Source: Polytrichum commune (taxonomy: Eukaryota; Streptophyta; Polytrichopsida; Polytrichales; Polytrichaceae). Taken from it: DNA of 64,000 nt. The notes below the pieces were generated by a model. That model saw only the letters and a list, made by a program, of their open reading frames with translations, searched no databases and was not told the DNA's origin. The DNA lies in assembly GCA_950295325.1 (NCBI GenBank), contig OX485804.1, positions 19,592,001-19,656,000 on the forward strand, written 5' to 3'. The translations under genes and the position numbers were made by a program. Position 1 is the first letter of the stretch, and each line of letters opens with the position of its first letter. This document shows positions 12,180 through 30,250 of this stretch, piece after piece.

Positions 12180-13215
12180 CGTGGGGGATAGGAAGGGCTG
12201 CAATGAATCAGCCTTTTCACCTCCGCCGCCAGCGAGAGGTGGCGACTCTTGATTAATCCTCGATCACTCGCTCACAGGACTCGACGATTTTCGATCCACA
12301 ATCAAATTTTTCACTTCCAACGACCATGATTCCTCGATCTTACAACCTCGACCTCAATTGGGATCCCTCCTCTCACATCTCCAACCTTCATGTCTGCATG
12401 TCTGGAATCTGGGTCGGTCAGCTCCAACATGGACGGGCATCTCTCGGATTTCTTCTTCTCATCACTAGTTGCCGATGGCTTGGTTATGGAGTACCGCGTG
12501 AGGTTTTTGTGGTTGTGGACCTGTGGATCGGAATCCCAAGTCCTGTGAAGTTGGCTTAGTGGAGATTCAATATCTCCCGTATATCTTCTCCCACGGCTGA
12601 CACACTGAAGGAGTACTTTTGTCCGGGGGTTAGACGATCATCCGCATGATCACAAGATATGTTGGCATTTGTGGATTGATCATATCATCATAAGAAACCT
12701 AGTGGAATTTTTTCACCTTGATGGATTGATTGGACGTTGTACAGTGTTGTCTTTTCTTCTAGCAGCTAGTGATAGCGGTTGCCACTTGCGGGTGCAATTT
12801 AATTGCTCAAAGGATGAATCTGTACTTTGGGTTTCGTAGGGTGTGATTTTTATGACATTTCTTGGTTGCCAATGGTGTAGGCATTTGGCCATGACCAGAA
12901 AAGGCACATTTTTCTCAACAGCTATGCATGTAAAGTTGGATTCATGGATTTTTGAGCCCTGATTACATGAATATATACACATGACCAGGTTGAGGAAGTG
13001 GATTTAGAAACTCGGTAAGGGTAGCTAGGGTTTGGGGCATTTGAGGGTTTAGGGCACTACGAATCTGCCGAAGAAGGACTATTGAAGATTGATGTGTATG
13101 GTCACGCATTGCATGGTATCGGAATGTGGTAGAGCGGATTGAGCAGCCTTGTTAACAGAAATTTAGGGGTTCCAAGATTTTTCCAGCGGCTGGCACGGAG
13201 GAAGCTGCCGGCATC
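12180..13215 (+). promoter_or_regulatory. Probable 5' leader/promoter region of the hexokinase gene
   Basis: Base composition becomes more GC-rich from about 12,180 to 12,560 and again from 13,000, unlike the AT-rich DNA upstream. The open frame 12326-12559 has no recognisable domain and could be an upstream ORF or an untranslated exon. I cannot place the transcription start or any specific site. Confidence 0.25.
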
Positions 13216-17821
<4,606 letters not shown>

Positions 17822-17828
17822 GCACTCT

Positions 17829-18235
17829 AAGGGTGAGTTTCCCTGTAGGCCGCTCGCCCACTAGAATCTAGATAATAGTGTGTCAGAGGTGTTCAAGCCG
17901 CCATCCAACCACATTCTGGAGTTCCAAGAAGATGTGGACACGGGCCGCCGGACTTCCATGCGTCCACTAAAGAATCTTCAACCTACAAGTGCTGGTCACC
18001 GAAGGATTAAGACCCGCTGAAGACTCAAGAGAATCAATGTTGGTCTCATACTCCATCCTTGGTAACCGGGAGGAGGAGGAGGAGGAGGTTAGTAGGTGGG
18101 TCTAGATTTGAGAAGATGGGAGTAGCTAGTTGGCATATATGAACACTATCCCACCCAAATCCCCCCTACATTTGGGCGGGTTTGTCCTTATTCACACTAG
18201 AGTATGGTGGGCGAGTGGCCTACATGGACCTTGTG
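17829..18235. mobile_element. PIF/Harbinger-like non-autonomous element (~400 bp)
   Basis: Just after the hexokinase stop codon, TAA precedes a terminus containing CCTGTAGGCCGCTCGCCCAC and CTAGAATCTAG. An inverted match containing GGTGGGCGAGTGGCCTACAT lies at about 18,203-18,224. Together they suggest an internally expanded relative of the MITE at 1,810. The right end is diverged and its target duplication is not clear. The interior, including a GGA microsatellite near 18,070, has no coding signal. Confidence 0.45.
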
Positions 18236-21200
18236 TGACCCACCAATTAGCGCACAAAGCACCCACAATGGTAACCAACATCCTCAAAGGATCTTGGAAA
18301 ATCATCGTGGTCGTGCATCACATCATCATCTAATCCTCAGTCTAATGAAGACCTTTCAAAAATTCACACACTGTGATGTGTTGTCATGCGTGATGGATGA
18401 ATTTGACACATCACTGTTATTTCAGCTCACCAAACCACCAAGATATCACACATTGATGCAATTGCATCAAATCGTCCTATACCTTATGTGTGGGTGTAAA
18501 ATTAATGTGGAGATAATTGATGTGGATCACTCTATTTTTCTAGTCAGGGTGGAGATAATGTGGGTTCAAGACCCCAGATCTTTACCAAAGTCTTCCTGGA
18601 GACTTCCAACAAAAGTACCATAGATCGATTGAGATGGTCACCCACATCAATTCCATGCTAGATAATAATATATGTAGCACACACTTGTAGGAAAATTTTA
18701 GTGTATTTATTTTTTGAGCCTCCAAATGCTCAATTGAACCGGATGAAAAACCTATATTTTTGTTTATGATGCTTATTGGCCAACGATGATTATATGACAG
18801 TCGCTCGGGAGAAGGAGGCCAAATCGATTTCTGATAGGGCTTGCTACTGAAATAGCCATTATGATCACAAAGAAACTCATGTGATTTGAAGAGAATGAAC
18901 TTATTGATGCCCATCTTATACATTATATGCAGATATTCATGGTAATGCTCGTATTTATTGGATTTACAACCTCAGTCTACCTCCGGTCATTAACCTATAA
19001 TTGTCATGTAAATGAAATCCAAAAATTGTATACTATGATCATGGCTTGTTTGTGCAATTCATAGGCCAAAATTGAAGTTTACAGAGTAGGAGCACACGCG
19101 GATTTCATCAATGGACATTGTAACTAGGTGTTGGAATTGTCATTGCCTAAAGATTTTCCTCATGATGCCAAACTGGGTAAATCTAGTGACCATGGATACT
19201 AATGACCATTGTCACTAAGCATGACAATAGCGAGAAGGTTGTTTGCCGTGTGAGACATTATGGCTTAGTTTGCAGTGTCAACATTGTAACAATGTAATCA
19301 GTAGCAACACATGCGGTATCTGTGAATGAACATTGCAACTAGGTACGTTTGCAACGTGAAGTTTTATGTGCTAGTTGCAGTGTGATATTGAATGAGATGT
19401 TCATATGAACTCAAAAGTTTATGAGATTGAAAGTTACAAGCACAAGATGAACTTGTTAATCAATCTTGCATTGATTTTGTGCTTTGTTGACAATGCATAT
19501 TGGCAAGGTGCATATTGGAACTCAGGCAACAGAGTTATTCCCTCACCTTCAACTCCCGCTTACTACCCACCAATCCAACAAGTACTTCAAAATCCCACAG
19601 AGTACTAAATCGACTTAGAGATGAGTTGAGAATGTGCATGAATGCATAGAGGGGTCAAAATATACTCATGTACAAAGATTTTTAGGAGCAAGTCCGATAC
19701 ATGTAAGAATTAGGAGCCCCCCCCCCCCCCCGGTTACTCATTTGAGAACCAATTTATTTACTATGTAATAAGTACCATGTATATATACTCATGAAAAAAA
19801 ATTGATAAAAAGTTTGACTCATTTTGGTGATGCTTTATGTAAAAAGTAGGATTTTTTACATGTAAAGTGTTCGCACATGGTTGTTCAACTTCACAATGGA
19901 GTGACCTCCTCGTGGTTGTTTTTTGTGGTGATGTGGCAACGGGGTGCAATAAGTGATGTTGCAATCAAGTGGGGTTGCAAAGCCTATAGTTGTATTATAT
20001 GGTCAATTTTATGGAGTGTAGGGCGTTGAAGTGCCAACACAGGCAATGGCACTGGCAACGAAGCCCTACAACCAAGATAAAGTGAGAGCATTTGCTCATT
20101 CTCTAGGATTATAGTGATCCACTTACATTGTTTTATGTAATGAACGTAGGATGTTGGCCATGTTGGCCGTAAATGAAGGGCATGTTCAAATTCCTTTGTG
20201 TTTCTAAAGATGTGATAAGAATGGGTTCCATAGTGTTCATCTCCTTGTACAAAAATTGGACATAATGAAATTATATATGTGAACTTTTATAGTCCATACA
20301 TATGATAGCATCAATAAAATTGAATATTGGATGTGGGTTGCATCTCTTGTTGTAGGACGATGGTTTTAGTTGCATGCACATGTGACAAAACACACATCTA
20401 GAGGGAAGGAAATGGGACTTTTGTTGTTCAAGCTTTTCACTGAAGTTTTGAAGGCCACTTTGGTTATTTGGTTGAATGTACTTTTGTCAAATAAAAGAAA
20501 TACAAGTAATGACGGGTGCAAGCATGATGAAGTCAACCCAAATGTGAGTATGAATTGTAATAAGGGGGGGGGGGCGATATTATCGGGAAAACCAAATATC
20601 TTATTGGTTCCTCGTCAAACAACCTTTCAAAAAAAAAAAAAACACATGTTCTTTGCCAATTATTGCATGATAATAGTTTTCCACTTCTTTGATTTTGCGA
20701 GACTTTAAGACTTTTATGAGCCTTTAGCATATATAGTGGTGCCAATGTAACACGAGGAATTCCTTTCTTAAGCCAAGAAGGCATGCTGGAGACTTTTGGT
20801 GATTTTTGGCGATGTTGGGATGCTATGGGTTTCCCCATTGTGATAGACCTCATGATGTCTATTAAGTGATTATCAATTTGTGCCAGGTTTTAAAAACCTT
20901 TCTTCAATTAATGTTGAGAAAGTGAGGTTGCTTGACTAACTAACCAAAAGGGGGGAGGGGGAGGGTTACGTGGGCTAGACGTTGTTGGAAATCTATAGCT
21001 CAAGCTTAAGCACACATAATTCCATGGGAAGCTCTCCAAATTTTGCTAACAATATATGATAAGCGGTTTTGATCAAGTTGTGTCAAAAGTGAGTGCAACG
21101 GTGCATAAAGTAGACAACTTTAGTTAAAAACCGCAAATCATATGCGACATGAAGTGCAAGATACCACCACTTTGAGCAATCATAGTGGCGGTGTAAGAAA

Positions 21201-23725
21201 GATGTTAAAACGTTTGGTAAGGCGTAAATGACTCAACCTGGTTGAAGCTCACATTCTAAGTAAAGAGTTAAAGAATTCGAGTAACTCTGAACAGTAAGTG
21301 ACAATATATGCTATAAAAGGTGTAGTCACCCACTTTAACACAACCCTCAACTTCATTTCTGAGCAATGTTGTTATTGTGCACTGCTGACTCACAGTGGTG
21401 TAACAACATGTGAACTCATCATCTGATTGTGTCTGCGATGAGGGTCTCAGGGTCCCAAGTGCCTCGTGTCAGGAAGCTTGGAGATTTCTCCAACTGGATT
21501 GGAAACACTCAAATACGAAATCTTCCTCGACACCTTATATTGTGCACATCTGTGCAGCGTTTTATTTGTAGGAATTGTTTTGTATGAATCACTGACAACT
21601 CTCCATTGGAGCATTGCTACTCGGAGGAGGACTAAGTAAGCTCTGTCTCACTTTATGCGAGTGGGTTGAGACTTTAGCACTTAGAGATAATTTTTACATT
21701 AAGATTCTTAGCTTTGAGTCTTTGAAAGGGCCTGTGTCTCAACTTTCAAATTCCATATTAACCTCCATATGTGGTAGTGCTATGTGAGGTCAGCACAGAG
21801 TCATTCAATAATGGGTAGGCAACAATCACACAATCGGAGTTTGCAGCTGGCTCCTGCAATCCAAAGTTACATTGAGGTTCTAAATTAAGAGTAATTGTGA
21901 CGTGATTTGGTTTTTAATTGCTCTGCATTGATGTGCACCGATTGATCTGTTCTGTAAAATTACTAATAAGAACTCCATCGTGGATTCAAATCACATGATG
22001 CTGTGAACCAATGGTATTGACTGGCCTCCATCTGCATGCAGTCTTAGTCCAACCTTGCAACAATGGTGTCATCCCGGTGTCCTGGATAAGTTCTCAGGAG
22101 ATCATAAATGGTGGAGTCCAGGAGTCTCGCATCTGCACGAGGCTGGCAAAGCATTATCCAATTGCCTCACCGCATCGAGGTGCCCCGTGTTTTCTCACAG
22201 CTCTTGGAGTGGTGGACTGCCTTCACCTCCATAAGGTTTGAAGCGGGGTTCAGGAATTCGCAACCATAGAAACCCCCACGATTGAGGTGATTCTTCATCT
22301 TCGTGCTTGGGGCAATGACGCAGTTAGTGAGGTGAAGCCGAGACGCTTCAATTGCTGGTTGAAAACTACTTCCAGTCCCCCTGCGGTGCCCGCAAGGGTG
22401 CCCCAGAATTTCTGCAAGGTCTGCCATAGGTTCGGACCTCACAATTTATGATCAATTTTTTACATCTACTTAAGCGAATCCTATTTCTAAGTCATATGAA
22501 TTTTGTTGTGAACTGAAATTGTAGTTTTCTTGCACACACGGTGACTGTGCTTCAATGGAAGATTTGAGCAAGGAACCCAAATTCCGTTCTCATACCTTGA
22601 AGGTTATTCGCCGACCATCAAAAGGGTTCATATGTTGCGAAAGCGTGACAATCTGGGGGTCATTCGTTCTTGATTTTTGATGTCGCCAACATCCTCACCT
22701 CGCCCTGGAACTAGGATGGTGTTGAGTTTCAGCCTCGACTGTAGGGAACGCATAGAGCAAAATCCTTATTACAACGAATCGAACAAATTTGATTCCCACT
22801 TCCACCTGCACATGCTGCACTATGGGAGGATAGAATATGCTTTCGCAAACTAAGTTATGATCGATAATTGGGCCATTTCCTGAATCAATTCATTTTCTTT
22901 AATTGTGTATCTCCACAGTCCTCCCGCTTATATAAGTTTGTCCATGTTCAGAAGGAAAAGAATCCAGCGGCCAGCGTCTAAAGCACAAAGGGCCTTAACA
23001 AAAGCTACCATAGGGATGCAATTACATGGATGACGAGTGCACTATCTATATTGGAAAAATGCGAAGGACTGCATTGGAGAGGCAATATGCCATTCTCGGC
23101 CTTTGCGGCAAGATCAAGTGTTGTATCTGATTTTATCAGTCTAATATCTGATATGAGGCTCAATCAAACCTCTTCGTATTAATCCAATTTCTCTCGGCTG
23201 CGGAACCATTTGGCAGGTTTGCTACTTGGCCCCCCGGTGTTGCCTTAGTATTTGCAATACCTCCAAGGCTGGCGCAATCCTCCCCCTATTTTGGGGCCTC
23301 CAGGTAAATCTTCAACGAGGCTTTGATGCTGAAGAAGTGTTCAACCTCGTCCAGCATGAAACTATGATGATCTAAAGTATTCAATTTTAAAGTTAAATTC
23401 ATGGTCATTGCTAGACAACTTGCAGTGGAATATATGTTTTGCCTGTACTGTGAGAACAAACACAATGGGAGAAATGAGCGGAACACATACAGTATATACC
23501 ATATTGTCAGCAGAAAGTCCAAATCACGGGTAGGTCACTCTAAGGCATTTTTGTGCACCACGTGCGGCTGGGGGTTTTTTGTTTTGGGGCTATTTACCTT
23601 CAAGGGTTGAATTAAAGCCTCCCTATAATTACTTATATTTCAAAAATGGCCCATTTGTTTGCACCCTTTCATTACTTATATTGTCCAAGTCACTGCAATT
23701 TTTTGTACTCTATATTCTTTTTAAG
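18236..23725. other. Long AT-rich intergenic region, no supported gene
   Basis: Only simple repeats are clear: 15 C at 19717-19731, a G run near 20,565 and an A run near 20,630. A TATAAAAGG motif at about 21,312 and a GC-richer patch at 22,010-22,440 could belong to a decayed retroelement, but I found no termini, primer site or protein domain. The open frames here lack domains. Confidence 0.35.
19447..19608 (+). CDS. Possible small secreted peptide (53 aa), uncertain
   Basis: A short frame starts MNLLINLALILCFVDNAYW, which resembles a signal peptide. It continues into a Tyr/Pro/Gln-rich tail with PSPSTPAYYPPIQQV, and a TAA stop follows. An in-frame upstream ATG at 19405 would add 14 polar residues and spoil the signal peptide, so the internal ATG is preferred. 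There is no homology I recognise, no splice context and no neighbouring support. It may be fortuitous in this AT-rich DNA. Confidence 0.18.
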   Translation: MNLLINLALILCFVDNAYWQGAYWNSGNRVIPSPSTPAYYPPIQQVLQNPTEY

Positions 23726-23734
23726 TAATAAAAG

Positions 23735-23955
23735 CTAATCTACTTCCTAACGCAATTGACGAGTGTTGAGGGAAAGCATGAAAACAAAGAAGGGTGCAAA
23801 CAATAATACCATTGCAAACAAAGTTATGAAGAAAACACATAGGAGACCATAGCAAAGTAATACCATTGCAAACATTGTTATGATGAAAATACATAGGAGA
23901 TGGCAACACAAATTAATACCATAGCGGTCATTGCAATGCAAGTGACCAAAAACAC
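23735..23955. repeat. Imperfect tandem repeat, ~65-bp units
   Basis: About two and a half diverged units share AATACCATTGCAAACA, GTTATGA(A/T)GAAAA and ACATAGGAGA in the same order and spacing. The minus-strand frames across it are translations of the repeat rather than genes. Confidence 0.45.
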
Positions 23956-24084
23956 AGAGCATAGTAAAGCGGGTTTAGAATTTATGATTTAGGGTGGAGT
24001 CACAATGTTACAGCGCGTACAAAATAACCCCAAGTACACCACAAATAAGGTAAGGGTGGAAACAGAGGAAAAATGTCCGTGTGT

Positions 24085-25374
24085 TCACAAACACAACATG
24101 CGGTTTACAAAATGCTGACCCAAACTCATCAAAAAACGGGAAGAATGGCAGTGGTTTAGTCGGAAAGCTACGAATTCTACTATGCTCCCTACAAATTCTT
24201 TGGCAGAGCTGTGGATGACGGCCAAACGGGGAAAAAACTTCATAAAACTAGCGCGGTCCTCGTCTGTGGGATCTACGCGATCCCATTTCCGCTGGGCGTG
24301 GCAGCGACTCAACACCCAATTGCCAAAGACATCAAGCGCATTATCTAGAAGGTGAGTGCTTATGAACATAATAATTCATAAATTCACTCAAATGTTATAA
24401 TTCACCACTAAAATGTAATGATTCATCACTAAAATGCAATAATTCACCACTAAAATGCAATAATTCCTTAATCCAATGTTCGGCATTTAGGGTTTAATGC
24501 ATTGCAGTGAACATACAAAAACCTTGAATTCAAAATACTAAACCCCCATTTTATATAACATTTCATCAATCATAATTTTTTTCTTAAGAAATGACAATCT
24601 TTAAACTCTAACATGCTGTAAGGTTGAATACTTACATTGTGTGAAGCAGTCGAAGATGATCCAAGCTTGGTACTAAATCCTATATACTTTGGTCTGTCAC
24701 AAACTTGGACAGCTGCTTTGAATCATTCATGTCTAGAGTGTATACTTCGTTTGTAGAATTGTAGCTCATGATCACAGTAGATATAACACAATCTATATCA
24801 ATCCATTGGCTATATGTGTGATCATATTTAAACTTATCACGGCCAGGATGTTTTCTATAATATTGCAACATTACTTCAATATGAGGATTGTTAGGATTTC
24901 TCCTCCCTGATTCCTTTGTTCGGGCAAGGAGGTCAACCGCCTGCCTCAATACTCCATATTGTTTCCTATTGCGACGCCGCATAGCTTGCACCCTGCCCAC
25001 CCACCATGACCCCTCATCTACTCCGTTCAATATGTTAGTAGCATTTCCAGTTTTATTAACATTACTTGAACGTCCCCTTTTTCGTTTGGCAGCGGATCTT
25101 ACAGTTGACGATAGCCTTATCGTGCTTCGTTGGACAAAATGCACCCCACAGTCTGATCCTCTACATAACAGACTTGACCCACATGAAGATCGTGCTTGAA
25201 GACAATTATCATGGTTATCCGGTGAGTGTATGAGCACTTCATGATGAAAATGGACAAAAACGCAAAGCAAATTGAAACCCTAGCCATATGCAAACGGATG
25301 TGGGGAAGATGACCCCAACGACGGCCTGTTCCCTTTTCATCCATTTTTGGACAGACGGAAATGCCAATTATCAT
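24085..25374 (-). pseudogene. Unrecognised minus-strand coding remnant with SWWVGRV motif
   Basis: I do not recognise this gene. The longest segment (25270-24680, TAA-terminated) reads as a protein-like stretch: a basic patch AAKRKRGRSS that could be a nuclear localisation signal, then DEGSWWVGRVQAMRRRNRKQ, then a charged region ending near KQLSKFVTDQSI. About 300 bp downstream on the same strand, 24369-24085 encodes another protein-like piece with HAQRKWDRVDPTDEDRASF. A different frame upstream (25374-25117) overlaps the first. Even amino-acid composition and shared orientation suggest a real, spliced or broken gene, possibly from a plant DNA transposon. No start, splice structure or family can be assigned. 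Confidence 0.3.
24385..24465. repeat. Short tandem repeat, ~23-bp unit
   Basis: Three to four copies of the unit AATAATTCACCACTAAAATG, with small variants (for example GATTCATCACTAAAATGC), lie in tandem between the two coding-like segments of the minus-strand remnant. Confidence 0.6.
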
Positions 25375-25929
25375 CCATCCCCGTGAGTCCTAAACCCATT
25401 TACATATCATACTAAACATACCTTCTAGGATCCTTATCTTCAACCCCTATATTAATTTTACAAAAAAATAATGGCCCACGTTTTATGTCCATCTAACTTA
25501 CTTATAATGGGATTGTCTCAATTTAATGGCCCCTTCATTATTTGGAATTCCTTTATAATTTTTATTTCAAATGATTTTAATCCTCTCTATATTATGCCGC
25601 ACGTTGTTTTTAAAATGCACTAAGTGACCTACCCGTGGTCCAAATCCACCCCAGCGTAGGTATATGACCTTGAGATTTTGGAGTGAAATACATGCAGCTG
25701 GGTGCTAAGCACAAAGCAATCTATTATTTCCCCTTCTACTAAAGAATATTGTGCGTTGGGTACACCTAGCGGCATAGCCCTACTTAATCTAGTCTTTTCC
25801 ATCTTTATTTTCAGTGACTTTGACTTCAAGTGTTGCTCATTCCCCAATGTGCATTTGGAATATGCAAGGCATGAAACATTATTATATTAAAAAGTTTAAG
25901 TGTTCAGACTGTTCTTGCAATGATCGGGG

Positions 25930-26070
25930 AGAACCCGCAGTTAATTACAGATGAACCGGTTTGAGTTTGAGAAATAACCGGTTGATGTTCGAGACTGCAG
26001 GAAAATCACCAATCATTTGAGAGGAATCTAGAGAATATACCCCAAATTAGTAAAGGAAACCCAAGGATCT
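25930..26070. repeat. Dispersed repeat, copy 3 of 3
   Basis: Shares TTACAGATGAACCGGTTTGA, GAGAAATAACCGGTTGATGT and AGAATATACCCCAAATTAGT, in order, with the copies at 2,063 and 5,070. Non-coding. Confidence 0.45.
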
Positions 26071-26106
26071 CAACCGATTATGCCCAAAAATCTCCCCAAT
26101 CACTGT

Positions 26107-26262
26107 GTTGAACCAGGACAATAGTACAAGGAAAGCGAATCTCGAGCACGTATATACAGACACTTTGGCCAACATGGGATTATGCACCTCTTGAATCCAG
26201 GACAAAAATACAAGGAGAGCAAATCTCGAGTAAGTACAGACACTTTGGTCAACATGGGTCCT
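26107..26262. repeat. Tandem duplication, ~80-bp unit
   Basis: Two adjacent units share ACAAGGA(A/G)AGC(G/A)AATCTCGAG and CAGACACTTTGG(C/T)CAACATGGG. Non-coding. Confidence 0.55.
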
Positions 26263-29200
26263 GAAAGAGAGGTAGAATTGGTAACCCAAGGTGACCAACT
26301 CCGAGTTTTCCTTGGCCATTAAGTTATGGACTTGGACTTGCGCAACCACAATCCTTTCGACGAAACCGCCTTCGTCTTCTTCCCCGACATAGCCAACCTT
26401 CTCTCCTCCTTATGGTCCTTGCTCACCACCTTGGCTCTTACGATCAACTGACTCCCATAACTTACAGGTTCTTTGGTGATGGTGGCTCGTGACTCGCAAC
26501 GGCAGTGATGTTCTGTTGACATTTGGGATCATGGGCATTGATCTATTCTTCTTTGGTAACTCCCCATCCTTTTTGCTTCCCAGGCTTTGTTGGACGCTAT
26601 CTCTTGTTCCACTCTGGAACAACGAACAAAACGTATGTAATTGTCAAAAATATTGCTTGGCTCGACCACTTAGTGTGCAGCTTGTGGTTCTACCCATAGT
26701 TGCAAATTTGTTTGTTTCTTTCTTTCTTTCTTTCTTTCTTTTGTTTGTTTCTTCCAGACATATCAATAGCTTGCTATTGAAGTAGGTATTTGTCATGCAG
26801 ATAGGAGCATAGATAGGAGCTAATTTGCTTCACATGTAGGTTGCTTCCTATTTACTTGTGCTCCTCTTTGTGTATCAGATTTGTTGATGGTTGTTTAGTG
26901 AAGGAACTAGGTTGCCTTGATGTTGAGTTAAGCAACGGTTCTTTGTAGGGTTTTAATGCGTCCAACAATTTCAGGTGCAATCAAGACCATAGACATTGAG
27001 TGTGGGATTAAAACATGACGGGCCAAGTTGTCAGAGTAGTCTTCATGACTTGTCATATCGCACCAAGTGTTGTATGACACCCTCTCTAGTTGCCACTCAG
27101 TGACTACAAGACATATGCATATGGTCGACGATAGATTGTATGGGCCATGCTAACTTAAGTGTTTAGTGTGGTGTTGCAGAGTAGGGACTTGCGCGACTTG
27201 CTTAATAGCATGGCTCATGAAGATTGGGAAGTTGAATTTAAGGGCGATTTGACCACACCACAACCATCATTGGTATGTCCTATCCCTTCACATAGCTCCA
27301 TATCTTTCTCTATGTCAACACAATCATGTGCTTGCATGATTCATGTAGGAATTCGTATCCAACCTGTTGTTGGATTGAAATTATTGTCCCATTTGGGAAT
27401 TGTTGAATAACTTGCAGGGATAGTGCTATGTGATACGTGATAAAATTATTGAGTGGCATGTGCAATCGTCAAGTATTGTGAGTGTTTAGGAGCAAAGTAA
27501 TTGCTTGAGGAGAATGGTCAATAGACTATAAGGATGTTTTCCACCTCGCCATTGAGAGTGAGGTCGTAGTGTAGTGTGAATATGTCAATCCAAGCGTGTC
27601 GAGTGCAACCTCGCTTATGTGCAAATGTTATGCTCATCTAACTAAGCACTAGGATCTAAGTAAATCTAGTCAAAACATTTTATACAAAAATAATAATGCA
27701 TATGAGAGTATTGTTTGCGTCATACGTTAATACATGCACATTATGAAACAAACTAACTTGGGAAAAAAAACTATTGACATATAATGGAATTCCTAATTAA
27801 TGTCCATATTTTGAAAAAAAATTATGTGCTCGAAGTACTACTCTAGATGTGTTATTTTCATCAAATAACATGCAACAAAATGCGTGTACAATAATAAATG
27901 TAGTCCCAATTAAATCCTCACTTTTCCCATTTCTACTTGATGACCCATTGGTAGCCTAGGCTACACGTATATTTTTGTTCAATATTCATGCATCAACATA
28001 GATATACTTGATATCTAATTTAAGGGCAAATTTTGTCTAGATATGTTCTAGCATGGAAGTCGGCAAAATTACATGTCTTGGTAACCACCGGTGAACTTCC
28101 TCTAGCTCAATAGTTCAAATTTCTAGTATCTCGCGCAATATATGGAGATGAACAAACTGAGCGTTACATTGGATTCAATCATCTCTTGGAGAAATGTCTA
28201 TTTTTACGAATGTGGGTAAACGATGCATAGTTGTTGCGATGCCACCCAAATGGGTGATAAATAAAGGTTTTGAGTCCCAAGTCTAGTCTTGAGGGATTAT
28301 GGAAGTCGATTGACATGATTGATCCTGTGAGAAGTCATAGACATTAAAGTAGTGAGCGAGTCCCTTCTCATTAGTCCAGGATTTGGGAGAAATAATTGAT
28401 CATCCCCGTGTCTAGTTGAGTTCACACTCCGACCAACACATGCATTGTCTACGATTACCTAGAAAAAAATCGTGCCAAGATTTTAAAATTACAGAAGCCC
28501 TAGTACATTTTTTCCTACATCTCGAGCAAGCTACACATCACAATATGAAGGCAACCTCATTATGACGACGAACTGAATTTGAGGTGCTACTTTCAAATCA
28601 AGAGGTTGTTATGACGTGTTCATGTTGCATGGAAATTGCAAGATGAAAGGAAAATGGATTTTCACCAATAAAGCTTAGCACTCGTGATGCAGCCTCAGTG
28701 ATGAGGATCCTAAGAAATGTGTGTTAAATATCTTGTCTTATAGAGTTGATGTGTGGTTCACAAATGCAAGGACATGATCCTTCACAATTGAGGCTATCTC
28801 ATCAACAATTCTCATTCTCTACTCATTTAAAAGAAGGCAAGTTGCAACTGGCTCGTACTCGTCATGCCAAGATATTTTGCTAGCGTGTTTATTCATGATT
28901 TGATACGAGGATGCACATCATCACCCATAATCGATGATCATTTTATCATGTAATGGACACAAATCGCCATGCAATCAATTATAGTAGGCACATAATGTTT
29001 ACTACGTCATTATTGGTGCTCGGTAGGTTGGATGCCTATTACATGTTGGGACATGGCTTCTCGCATCCATTACCTAGTTCATGAGGTTGCCATGGTTTTT
29101 GGGTAGGTTTAGCAGCCTCATTCATGCTTGATAAACGTTTTTTTAGGGTGGTAGAGTCAATCCAAGAGGGGAATGCCTTGGAGTGTCTTTAGATCCATGT

Positions 29201-30250
29201 TTTGCTAAGTTGGTACATGTCATTGTGGTAATTGGGAAGTTGACACAATTCTCCAAGGAAATTCAAGAAAAGATACACAAAAGCCTTTTAAGATCCAGAG
29301 ATATGATTGACAATAGATGTGTTATTTTCATCGTATTTACTTTATTTCATCCAAATGATGTGTGTTTTAGGGTCAGGTTATTATGGTTTATATCCTATGG
29401 ATGAAAAATGTTCAAACACTAAATGTAATTGGAAAGTTAAAGTGGATTATACATGTAATAAAGGCCCATTTATTTCATGATTTATATTTTTTGTATTTAG
29501 TGGAGGATTTAATCACATTTAATTGAAAAGATTAATGTAAATACATGAGCCACTTTCTAGGGTATTGTTAGTATATATACATTATATTTTTTCAATTAAT
29601 TTCTTGTATGTAGGGGGTTTTGTTTCTTCTCATAGTCACCTGTGTACATCATTAAGGTTTCCAACAAAGGGTCCCCGCCCTGGAGTTCTGACACATCCGT
29701 GATTCATTTCTCTTTGGATTTTGGTGTTAGTTGTCCAACTCGGACCTGGATACCAAATTCTTGTCCCATATCTCGAAGGGGGGGGGTTCTAAGTAATACA
29801 AATACTTGTATAATATCATTCTACAAGTTTGAAAAGATTTGTACTGTGTATAGCACGATGCTCATTCTATATTGTATGAATAGTTTACAAAAGTGTCTTT
29901 GGACCTTAATATCTTCCGCAAATGTAAAAAAATCTAGATTGCCCAAGAGCATTTAACATCCTACATTATGTTATAAACATGTTTATTACATGAAGTGATT
30001 AAGTTGTGTATGCTCCCCGGTAGACTATAGAGCATTGGAATTGGTTAGGAGGACTTTATAGAATGCATGATTTCATTCTTAAATGCAAGACTTGGTTTTG
30101 ACAAATGTAATATATGTTGCATATAATAAGTCGATACAAGTGTGTTGTACATGAAGGTGCTTTGTTATTCTTGACTTTTGGCTTCAATATGCAGATGATA
30201 ATACAATTCTTCAAACTTCCTTCCCAATACAAATTCTTTTCAAATTAAGA
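26263..30250. other. Intergenic, some exon-like patches, no gene resolved
   Basis: 26,330-26,640 and 27,176-27,271 contain short open segments bounded by AG and GT. One has the acidic stretch HEDWEVEFKGDL before a GTATGT donor. Their phases do not join without stops, so I cannot call a gene. A TTTC microsatellite lies at 26,713-26,740. From 27,400 to 30,250 the DNA is AT-rich and featureless. Confidence 0.3.

Noticed and set aside
26585-27271. A multi-exon plus-strand gene built from AG/GT-bounded open segments
   Set aside because: Joining the segments in the available phases gives immediate stop codons, and none of the peptides is recognisable.
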